Positions 55,600 through 64,000 of a stretch of 64,000 bases of DNA are shown piece by piece. The stretch lies in NCBI RefSeq assembly GCF_036324505.1, contig NC_086350.1, positions 17,171,532 through 17,235,531 of the forward strand, in the 5' to 3' direction. The stretch's first letter is position 1; each line of letters begins with the position of its first letter. Both the position numbers and the translations under genes were made by a program. Under the pieces are notes generated by a model. The model had not been told where the DNA came from. It searched no databases and worked only from the letters and a program-made list of their open reading frames with translations. Source of the DNA: Eleginops maclovinus. Lineage: Eukaryota > Chordata > Actinopteri > Perciformes > Eleginopidae.

Positions 55600-55960
55600 T
55601 GGATGCAGAGGGCGAGTGCAGCCTCTAACAGTGAGACCAAAGAGTGGGAAGGGTTGGCAGTGTACAGCTCTCGTGTCCTTCGCGTGGAGACCGTGTGGCT
55701 AACTCTAGTCCAAGTCTCTCTTGACTGCTTACTCCACGAGCCGATCTGACCCAAACTTTGGCAGCACTCCTCTTTTTCAACACGCGCCCCCAACACACAC
55801 CCCACCCACCCCTTTTCTGAGACGCACGCTTCGTCGCGAGGCCCCGCCCCCGCTGTGTGATTCTTCTGCACGCCGACTCCCCCGGGCCAGGCGCGTGGCT
55901 CCGGGAGCTCAATAAACAATCCCGAGCTTTCACAGCGCAGGGAGCACGCGCTGGGCTCAT
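55600..55960 (-). promoter_or_regulatory. ascl1b 5' UTR and promoter region, CpG-rich, with four CACGCG sites
   Basis: GC- and CpG-rich DNA directly upstream of ascl1b, continuous with its CpG-rich coding exon. CACGCG occurs at 55781-55786 and 55945-55950 (plus) and as CGCGTG at 55681-55686 and 55892-55897, with a further CACGCT at 55825. CACGCG/CACGCA is the class C site bound by HES repressors, which are known to repress mammalian ASCL1. A GC box (CCCCGCCCCC, near 55842) is present and no TATA box was found. A CCAAT box on the minus strand lies near 55989. The exact start site is unknown. Confidence 0.55.
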
Positions 55961-57295
55961 TTACATTCCAATGTCTCTAACTTGAAGGCCCATTGGTCGA
56001 TTCAAACGGCCTGCAACCGTGCGAAAAGAAAGAAAGGCGAGGCAAAAAAAGACAGAGAAAGAAGGAAAAAAGAAGAGAGAATAAAAAAAGTGAATGGTTT
56101 GGTTCTTTGAAATGCCTTTTGAATTTGACAATGTACCCCTGGCAAGTCTTCAAATTATCAGTCTTCCCCCCTTGGCCATCTTTCTCTTCCAGTTCTTTAC
56201 AATCAAAAATACCAAGGACGCTCCCTCCTGTATCCAGGCTACAACTTTGCAGAGCTAAATACACTGCAAGCGTGTCACTGAGCACAATAATTGCCAATTA
56301 TAAAGCCCGTAAGGACGCATGTTTATGACATGTAGGCGTTTGAAAGAGCATAACACTTAAATCTCTAAACTCCATAGTTTGTGGAGGAAAGTCTTCATCA
56401 AGTCTACATGAATACAACTTTAACACCCATTCATATGCAAACTGATTTTGTAATGTTGTGGAGATCGTATTGAAACGAATGTTATATATTTAAACAATTC
56501 TACACACATCGGGCGACAAAGTCTGAACCAGATGCACTTGTGCAGAATTTCAGCACCACATCGGAGCGGACAGCATCGTCATTTAGTTTTAATACAGTTT
56601 CTGCCGACCTGATAGAGAGAACTTGTTTGATCAGATATAGTTTCATCCAATATTGTCAAAGAACTTCCAAATACGTTTCGTCTGTAATACAAGAGTCTCC
56701 TTAACAGCAACGTCTACCGAGGAAGTCTGCGTGGAAACTGTAGACATTAATCCTCAAATATATACCACCAGCGGCCTCTGGTGGCAGATAATGGCTACTA
56801 CATCCTGCAAATTATCTGTGTTTTGTGGTACATGATTCAGGGAGAGAGGGGGGGATTCCCTGGCAGCTAGTGGTACAAAAAAATTGCTTACAAGACATCG
56901 CAAGTTAATCTAAATAAAAAAGTCCAAACATTATCCGGAATTCAGTTGTGAATACCAAAAACCAAATACAAATATCATAGACAGGAATATTACAACAATA
57001 CTTTAGGAAGCAATTAAATAATCTATCGTTCCTTCTCTTTCAAGTAACTTTCAAAGTAACTCAATTTAAAATCACAATAACTTATGATTTTGAAGAAATC
57101 ACATACTCACACCTTCTTGTTTCCTTCTAAATATTTAAAATCCACCCACAATGAAGATCTTTAATTTCCTAATAAGCAATATGCAGGAAATGATTGAGAT
57201 TGAGAAACTTGTTATAAATATATATATATAGAATATTCCCCTAATTTGGGTTTGGACTAAAAAATTGTAAACAATTTTCTTCAAATATTAATACT

Positions 57296-57357
57296 TTTTT
57301 TTAATAGAGTGAACGTTACACATTTTAAAAGGTGTAACGTTCACTCTATTAAAAAAA
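57296..57357. repeat. Perfect inverted repeat: 26-bp stem, 10-nt loop
   Basis: The left arm 57296-57321 (seven T, AATAGAGT, GAACGTTACAC) and the right arm 57332-57357 are exact reverse complements around the loop ATTTTAAAAG. No other copy and no target duplication is seen. Confidence 0.96.
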
Positions 57358-57995
57358 TGTCATACTTTGCCAATTTATGACAAAAAAAACATCACTTTGT
57401 AGAGAATATTAACATTCATTATCATTTTCTTTTTCTTTAGGTGTCAAGGTGTGAGTCATGTGTATTGTTTGTTCTCTAGGAAATATATTCAAACTTTGCA
57501 ACTATATACAATTGTATTGGCCTATGTGCTTTTGCTGCTTCTTTCAATTTGTAGAGTTTTGCATGGTGATCCTCATTTCCAATCTTAGATTTCCCCTTTC
57601 TCTCCTCTCTCTGCCTGGCTGACAGTAGAGGGCGCTGAGTTAAAATAAAAGTGAAAATGTAAATCTTGAAAAGGCATCTCCCTTACCTAATGTTACATTA
57701 TGAGCCAGTTTCTGATAAAGGTGTCAATGTCTTAACATGTACTCAAAATAAAAATAAATAAATAAACCGAATGAGGAAGTCCAATGTATGCTGCATTGTC
57801 GTTACATAAATATTGAAGAATGCCAAACAAAAAAAGTGGTGACTATCAAGAAAATATTTTCATTTTCAGTTGTGTATTTGTCAGAACCTGCAGACTAAGA
57901 CAAAGATTAATTTCCACCCCAAAAAACTGTTGTTAAATCATTAATCCAAAAGTAACCAGAAAATTATTCTCGGTTAGCCAACAATGAGTCATGTG

Positions 57996-58197
<202 letters not shown>

Positions 58198-60378
58198 TAA
58201 ATTCAGGTAAAATTAAATAATATCCACAAATATTTTTAAAAATGATAACACAAAAGAACTGCATGTATATTTTGCAATCAAATTTGAAATAACATCGAAT
58301 TCCTACATCCTAAGTAACGAATGTCAGGTTAATGACTTTCCTTAAGGCTCGACCGCACACAGAAATACAAACACAACATTTCAAGGTAAAGCAGGATAAC
58401 GCGCTATAAATAGATAAGGGTGTGGCTGTTTATGGGAATATGAACCGATTTAAATAAATACACTTGAACTCAAGTGAGAGAGAGATAAGAGTGGATAGGT
58501 GAGTGTGTGTGTGTGGGTGTGTGTATGTGTCAATGCAACAGAAAAAGAGGGATAGATACAGAGAGAGCAATATGAAAGAGGAAGAAATCTCAAGAATCTA
58601 GATGGAATTTTTTTTTAAATGTCATTTGAAAACAATAAAGGTTTAACTGTATTTGTGCTTTTTCCATACATTATTTGTCCTCTGAAGACTCATAAATGTT
58701 CTTACTCATATATTTTGTTAAGGTCACAGTGGATGCTAGAAAAGGTGCTCCAATCAAAACAGTTGACTGTATCACATGATCCCATGTTCTGCCACACAAT
58801 ACTCCATAGTTACATACAGTATAAAGACGAGTTAACAGGTATGATATTGCCTTCGTATTCTGAATAAAAGTGTGAAATAGGATATAATTCCACCATGTGG
58901 TCGTTCAAAAACTGCACTACATACTTAGTGAGTGACCCATGTTTTCTACAGGGGCCTTTTACAAGGGCAGTATTTCCAATGAGCAGGAAAAGGGAAGTGC
59001 TCCATTAGAGTGAGTATCATTTCCTTATTCCTGACACATGCATACTTGGACTGTAGTTATGTTCTTTATTTCTTAAACAGTGTCAGACTAAGGCATAAGC
59101 ATTAAATGCAGTCTGCGGTCAAAAGGCAGCCAGACAATAAAAGCAACTCTTCCCTAGAAGCAAGTAAAGAGAAGTATGCTATAACTGACCTTTAACATGC
59201 AAACCAATGCATCACACTGTACCCAGCCTTTTGTACTGGGATGGTAAGTAAATGTTTGGACAAGACCCCAGGGTGGGAGGATAAAAATCACATTTGTTCT
59301 TTCTTGTGCAGGGAAGTCAACAAATGCTGATGATTGAAAGAGGAAGTGCAATGTTTGCAGCAAGCTTTTTTTTTTTATATTAGACTAAAGTTCATGTCAT
59401 GGAAACAAGGGAGTCCCCACTGCACTCTCACTCACCATCTGGTTATTTATATTCTGTCTCATTCAAAGACATGAAACAACCCCACACCTGCAGGGCTCTG
59501 ACTCTGAAAGTCCCACATTACACTTCAGCACACAATTGTTCCATACTATGGTGCATTCAGAGGTGGATTCTTTCATCTAAATTCACAGGAACATGGTTGG
59601 TTTCATGTGACAACAATACCTCACCAAAAATACAGGTCTGAGCAGGTGGAGCTCATTGCCTCTGCTTCTTTACTGACAAAGGTACCTGGTCTGGGCCTTA
59701 AATATTCGCAAAAATCCAGTAAGAAGATATGCATCTTATTTGTACAGTGTAGTTATCTGGTTTGGATATGTGTAAGCTATTAAACAAAAACTGAAACATG
59801 TTTCTATTAAAGAAATACTGTAAAATCAATTGATGACAAATCAGCAGTCAGAAAAGGTATACCACACAAAACCAAATGTATCACAATTGTTTAGAGTTCT
59901 TTTCACTTATTTAGTCAAATTAGAGGATCTGCCCCTTAGTGAAACCATGTGGTTATTCAGACAGTCTGTGAAACTAAGACACCGATCTGTCCAATATCCA
60001 ACCTGAAATGAACATCATCGAGTAGCACTATGGGCCACGTCATTCTGGTGTTGTTTATCCGGTTTTAATTACATAAGACTACAGTAGGCTTGGTATTATC
60101 TAGAATAAAGGGAGGTCAAGTTTAGGGCGATCCTAAAGCAATAAACACTTCTGAGAATGATAATGAAGTTGGCAAGTGTAACATCGTTGCCAAAAGTCCA
60201 CTCTGCACCTCCAAATTCCAGACCGTAATATTGCTGTTGAAAAGACCCACTAGGCTTGTCTGCGGGTTATAGTGGACGAAACGCCCACGAAAACACGTTA
60301 ACCTGGGGTGGATGATGAAATGCGGAGGAAGTGGTGATGCAAGAACACATTACGTGACAAAACACCCAGCAAAAGCTA

Positions 60379-60389
60379 CTTTCAGTTTG
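60379..60389 (-). promoter_or_regulatory. ISRE-like site upstream of irf7
   Basis: The minus strand reads CAAACTGAAAG, one mismatch from the IRF/ISGF3 consensus GAAANNGAAAS, about 330 bp upstream of the irf7 ATG. Feedback induction by interferon is typical of IRF7 genes. Confidence 0.4.
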
Positions 60390-60606
60390 CTTTTATTACC
60401 TCACCAGGAGAAATTTCCCTATTCCAACCCTCCCATCTCTGCATCCGGTCTGCAGAGCGTGCCCTAAATGTAACCTTCGGGAGTGGCTTCAAAGTATGTT
60501 GAACGCTCTGCGTAAGGATGTAACGTCTTGCTTTTTTTCTTAAATCGAACTCACCCATTTGTGCATTGGAAATGCCTGAGTAGCTGCGCCCTCCCACGGG
60601 GGAGGA

Positions 60607-60617
60607 GAAATCAAAAC
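60607..60617 (+). promoter_or_regulatory. ISRE-like site in proximal irf7 promoter
   Basis: GAAATCAAAAC is one mismatch from GAAANNGAAAC and lies about 30 bp upstream of the TATA box, a usual position for an interferon-response element. Confidence 0.45.
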
Positions 60618-60644
60618 ATCGCGGAGTGCCACTGGTTCTGTTTC

Positions 60645-60650
60645 TATAAA
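60645..60650 (+). promoter_or_regulatory. irf7 TATA box
   Basis: TATAAA within TTTCTATAAAATCAG, 69 bp upstream of the start codon, predicting transcription start near 60675 and a 5' UTR of about 40 nt in exon 1. Confidence 0.6.
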
Positions 60651-60713
60651 ATCAGCAAAGGTGCTTCTGAAGAGCCACAAGAACCCTGGAGAGAGTAACA
60701 CATCTACCGAGAA

Positions 60714-60721
60714 ATGCAAAG
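60714..60721 (+). CDS. irf7: irf7 exon 1 coding part (ATGCAAAG)
   Basis: The start codon is ATG 60714-60716, encoding Met-Gln and the first two bases of Ser; donor GTAGGG at 60722. Joined to exon 2 it gives MQSLPKPSFASWLIEQ, matching the MQS start usual for fish IRF7. The tiny coding part makes it easy for automated annotation to miss. Confidence 0.8.
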
Positions 60722-63700
60722 GTAGGGATGGCCTCATCTGTGCCCTCTCTTCCTTATTTTATTATGCCTTTGTTTGTTTTGGTGCGAATGTAATGTATTG
60801 TGAAGTAGTCAAACCTGATATGTGAGATGATTTAACTAAATCTTTTTGTAGGCTGAATTGTGCTGAATGAGTTTGCATGTTACTAGAACTGTCTGGTCCG
60901 ACCATGTAGAGCAGGGGTGTCCAAACTATGGCCCGGGGGCCAAATGCGGCCCGCGGGGCATTTTATATCGGCCCTCAGCAAATTCCAAAGTATAATGGAA
61001 TATGGCCCCAACCCGAAACTTGAGTTTTCTTATATTGTACTTCTTAAATATATATGTCAAAATACATTTCACAGTAGTATTGTGTGTGTTAATAAGCCCA
61101 CTTTTCAAATAAATTATGTCAAAGTTGAAAGTATTTTTAGTTTTAGCTCGTAACAAGCTTCAAAAACTACCCTTCCTAGTTTCTCTTTTTATAAGCAATC
61201 TTAGAGCTATGTTGTAGACCGTTGGTTTTCTTAAAGGATTTTCAAGTATCAACAATAATTGATCTACATTTTATTGATTTAGCTAACTTATGAGGCAATA
61301 TACCTCACCTCTAGTGAGTGGTCCAGCTCTTCGTGCGTTTTTCTGATTGTGGCCCACGGTGAAAAAAGTTTGGACACCCCTGATGTAGAGTATAACAGGG
61401 TGCTGAATGTGTATTTCATCTTTATATCAACATAAAAACATAGAAAAACCTTTCTGTCTAAGCTGCTTGTAGCTTTTACCACACTGCATGTGTGGTTTAG
61501 GTTTTTGAGTCCATTTCCTGTCTTTGCTCTAGTGAAATTTCTCATTTAAAGAACAATTGTACTGATCTGTCATGTTTCCTCTCAGCCTTCCAAAGCCTTC
61601 GTTTGCCAGCTGGCTCATAGAACAGGTTGGGACGAGCCAGTACCCGGGCCTATGCTATGTGAGCAGAAACAAGTTCAGAGTCCCCTGGAAGCACAACTCC
61701 AGAAGGGACTGCAATGATGAGGACAGTAAAATATTCCGGGTAGGTTGAACAGCTCGTATTACACCTGCAACTGCAATTACATGTATCGTTTGATCCGGCA
61801 TAGTGTGATTATATAAAATGTTGATGGCTTTGCTGACATCTTATTAAATAGTAGAATAATTTACAAACACTCCCAAGTAAGATAAGGTCATTAGAGATTC
61901 CTTCATGTCATAATGACGCTTTTTAATAATGGCAGGTGTTTGGAGTTGCAATTAGAGCATGCCGACGTTGCACTTCCTTTTCCCTTGAATAAAAGTAGCA
62001 ATACCACAATGTACTTTGTTTAAAAATACTTTGTTACTTCGTGTTAAGTAGAAATCCAACAATTTTAGTGTCCATACAAAGAACTTGAAGTGATGTCTCA
62101 TATGCAATCTCATTTAATCGTCCAAGTGATCATATTTCAATTGGAAAGTGAAAACATAAATAATGTGAGCATATGGAGTTGTTTTTAACTTCCCCTTTAT
62201 GGTTAACAGGCTTGGGCAATCGCGAGTGGAAAAATCAACGAGTTCCCCAATGACAAGGCCAGGTGGAAAACCAACTTCCGATGCGCTCTCAACAATCTCT
62301 CTAAACACTTCAAGATGATAAAAGATAATTCCAAGATTAATGACGACCCTCATAAAATCTACGAGCTCATCAACCATGACTGTAAAATGAGTCACTTAAT
62401 CCGAGTCTTCTACTTCCGTTGTTTACAGTTGAATGCCTATTAATCTGCCCTTGTTTTCTTTATCAGCAGACAACCGTGAAAGTCAGCCAGTACAAGAATC
62501 CCAGGAGGATGCTGACATGAATCCAGACATATACACGTCTCCCACAGATTACCAACCCTCAGAAAATGAGGTGCAATATTACCTGGGTTGTAATATCAAA
62601 CTGATTTTCTTTGTGGTGTTTTTTATTCCCTTAGATACTTAAATGCCTCAATACTATGGTTTTTCCTTTCAAACAGCTAATTCTTCTGAACAATTTCATG
62701 ACCTTGGATCTTGGCAACCAGCCATCAGGTAGAGTGTGTTATGCAAAAAGCAATACCATAAAGTCATAGAGGAATGTCCTCTCCACCTGTTAGTTTTACA
62801 TGGTCAATAATGAAGGTTAAATGTTTTTTGTTCTTTAATAGATGTGCAACTATGGGCAGAAGACTATGCTCAGCACAATCCAGCTGTCCCTGAAAGCTAT
62901 CCTGTAGCGGCCAAGAGCCACCCACATCATTTACCAGAGCAGTCTGCCTACTGTAAGGAAATGTTCCGCCTGATAAAATCAAATCCTTTATTGTCTATAA
63001 AGATGTGATGTATTTCAATTTTTTTTTTACAGTAAACCCTCCGCAAGTCCTCAATTCACCTCTGCAGCCGAGTATATATGACCTGGAGATCTCCATCCAC
63101 TACAGGAAAAGAGAAATGCTGAAGACTACATTAACCACGTCCCTTCTCCAGCTCCATTACCACCATGAGGTGCCTGAGCTCAACGCCCATCATCTCTGCT
63201 TCCCCTCCACTGATAGTCTGCTCGACCAAAAGCAGGTACATGATAACATCAAATAGGCCTCTATGTAAATAAATCCGACAACTGTACTGAAATACACCAG
63301 TTACCAGAGAATCGGGTTTTGTTATCTGTACAACTGAGATTGTGTATATCCAACCAACCAAAACCTTAAAACCGTCAGTGTGGCATACAGTGAATACGTT
63401 TCATGTAGGTTTCACATCACCAGCGTTTTCGTCCATGCACAAAACCAATAAAATGGGGAAACCACTTGTAAATACATTGCTTTTAGTGCTACTGATTGTA
63501 AAAAACGTCACAGTTTAGCTTTAAGTTTAGTCTAAGTAAAGCATTAACTGAAGGAACAAGTTTGAAAAAAATCTCCTGCTTTGATCCAAACTTTGATCCA
63601 AAGTGAGATATCCAACCCTTTTCTTTACACCAGGTTGAGTACACTAACCGCATCCTGAACAGCATCCAGAGAGGTCTATTCCTGGAGGTACGAGACACTG

Positions 63701-64000
63701 GTATCTATGCCTGGAGGCAGGACAAGTGCCATGTGTTTGCAAGCACCAGTGATCCCAGTGTGGCTCACCCCAACCCCAGCAAGCTGCCCCCCAACACCAT
63801 GGTGACGCTCCTGAGCTTTGAGAAGTATGTGCACGGTATGTATAAATCTCTTGCTTTTTATACAGTAGAAACAAAATTACAGCATGTTTAATAACTGTTA
63901 CATTTTGTGTGAAGCCAGCATCACGTTGCACTGTGGAATAAATGTTTCCATCTGTATCTGTTTCAGAACTGAAGCAGTTTAAAGAGAGCAGTGGGGGCTC
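60714..64000 (+). CDS. irf7: Interferon regulatory factor, probably IRF7 (exons 1-9, 3' end outside window)
   Basis: IRF7 is the transcription factor that induces type I interferon and interferon-stimulated genes after pattern-recognition signalling; it is activated by C-terminal phosphorylation. Coding segments are 60714-60721, 61586-61739, 62210-62381, 62467-62570, 62677-62728, 62842-62952, 63033-63235, 63634-63835 and 63967 to beyond 64000; all are GT-AG and in phase. The N-terminal DNA-binding domain has Trp at 12, 37, 56 and 73, with Tyr27 where most IRFs have a fifth Trp. To my knowledge, four tryptophans is typical of fish IRF7. DNA-contact block: WKTNFRCALNN. The IRF association domain starts in exon 7 (YDLEISIHYRKREML) and continues with EYTNRILNSIQRGLFLEV and CHVFASTSDPSVAHPNP in exon 8. 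The serine-rich regulatory C-terminus is off the window. IRF3 is the main alternative; Tyr27 and the IRF7-like DNA-binding domain favour IRF7. Confidence 0.82.
60904..61390. mobile_element. hAT-type MITE with intact 8-bp target duplication, in irf7 intron 1
   Basis: The element occupies 60912-61382 (471 bp), flanked on both sides by ATGTAGAG (60904-60911 and 61383-61390). Eight-bp duplications mark hAT transposons. The ends are 16-bp perfect inverted repeats (CAGGGGTGTCCAAACT), followed by the GGCCCGGGGGCCAAATGCGG stretch typical of Charlie-like elements. It has no transposase frame, so it is non-autonomous. The middle is AT-rich. Confidence 0.93.
61586..61739 (+). CDS. irf7: irf7 exon 2 (DNA-binding domain, N-terminal half)
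   Basis: Acceptor CCTCTCAG, donor GTAGGT. It encodes LPKPSFASWLIEQV through FRVPWKHNSRRDCNDEDSK to KIFR, with Trp12 and Trp37 present and Tyr27 in the second Trp position. It ends on a complete codon. Confidence 0.93.
61989..62060 (+). repeat. Decayed fish interspersed repeat fragment in irf7 intron 2
   Basis: AAAAGTAGCAATACCACAAT, AAAAATACTTTGTTAC and AAGTAGAAATCC occur in the consensus order of the same family as 46990-47165. Confidence 0.58.
62210..62381 (+). CDS. irf7: irf7 exon 3 (DNA-binding domain, C-terminal half)
   Basis: Acceptor TTAACAG, donor GTAAAA. It encodes AWAIASGKINEFPNDKAR, then WKTNFRCALNN (recognition helix) and HFKMIKDNSKINDDPHKIYE, with Trp56 and Trp73. It ends with one base of a split codon. 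Confidence 0.93.
62467..62570 (+). CDS. irf7: irf7 exon 4 (linker), tandem CAGCAG acceptor
   Basis: Encodes the acidic linker DNRESQPVQESQEDADMNPD, then IYTSPTDYQPSENE, before donor GTGCAA. The acceptor is a NAGNAG pair: splicing at 62466 gives ...HDSDNR, splicing at 62469 gives ...HDYNR. Both keep the frame. Confidence 0.82.
62677..62728 (+). CDS. irf7: irf7 exon 5 (linker)
   Basis: Short 52-nt exon, acceptor AAACAG, donor GTAGAG, encoding LILLNNFMTLDLGNQPS. In phase with both neighbours. Confidence 0.78.
62842..62952 (+). CDS. irf7: irf7 exon 6 (linker)
   Basis: 111-nt exon, acceptor TTTAATAG, donor GTAAGG. It encodes VQLWAEDYAQHNPAVPESYP and then a His/Pro-rich stretch ending EQSAY. Confidence 0.8.
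63033..63235 (+). CDS. irf7: irf7 exon 7 (start of IRF association domain)
   Basis: Acceptor after a T-run, TTTACAG; donor GTACAT. It encodes NPPQVLNSPLQPS, then YDLEISIHYRKREMLKTT and HLCFPSTDSLLDQKQ, the first strands of the association domain that mediates dimerisation. Confidence 0.9.
63634..63835 (+). CDS. irf7: irf7 exon 8 (IRF association domain)
   Basis: Acceptor TACACCAG, donor GTATGT. It encodes VEYTNRILNSIQRGLFLEV, DTGIYAWRQDKCHVFASTSD, PSVAHPNPSKLPPNT and LLSFEKYVH, the most conserved part of the association domain in IRF3/IRF7-type proteins. Confidence 0.93.
63967..64000 (+). CDS. irf7: irf7 exon 9, cut by window end
   Basis: Acceptor CTGTTTCAG. It encodes ELKQFKESSGG before the window ends, continuing the association domain in frame with exon 8. 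Confidence 0.88.

Overview
This is vertebrate nuclear DNA, almost certainly from a ray-finned (percomorph-like) fish. Three things support this: split genes with GT-AG introns, a long AT-rich intergenic desert full of (GT)n/(AC)n microsatellites, and fish-type repeats (an IR/DR Tc1 transposon, a hAT MITE, non-LTR tails, and copies of the interspersed repeat rich in AAGTAAAAGTA that is common in fish). The bHLH gene is the teleost-specific ascl1b paralogue.

Layout. 1-2240: the last two coding exons of ldlrad3 (+ strand), encoding the transmembrane helix and a cytoplasmic tail with PPxY motifs. The exon at 1118-1513 changes reading frame internally, so it carries an apparent 1-nt frameshift. 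2241 to about 5570: probable 3' UTR or downstream flank, holding a structurally complete Tc1/mariner transposon (3297-4946, intact 340-aa transposase on the - strand, perfect 29-bp ends, TA duplication). About 5.6 to 54.1 kb: a desert of about 48 kb with no credible protein gene. It holds 14 dinucleotide tracts of about 87-198 bp (13 between 13.3 and 53.2 kb, the longest at 58 kb), an (ATT)n tract, a 214-bp module duplicated 7.5 kb apart with both copies running into (GT)n, a perfect 42-bp palindrome, decayed transposon fragments, and several complex segments that look like conserved enhancers. 54979-55575: single-exon ascl1b (- strand), with a CpG-rich upstream region carrying four CACGCG (HES class C) sites. 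60714 to the window end: the first nine exons of an interferon regulatory factor gene, best called irf7 (+ strand), with a TATA box, ISRE-like sites and a 471-bp hAT MITE in intron 1.

The three genes do not form a pathway: an endocytic/ubiquitin-ligase adaptor receptor, a proneural transcription factor and an antiviral transcription factor. The desert is most plausibly the regulatory landscape of ascl1b, since developmental regulators commonly sit beside such deserts; this is inference. The most striking features are the possibly mobilisable Tc1 copy, the microsatellite-linked duplicated module, the perfect palindrome and hairpin, the ldlrad3 frameshift, and the hAT insertion in irf7 with its 8-bp duplication intact.
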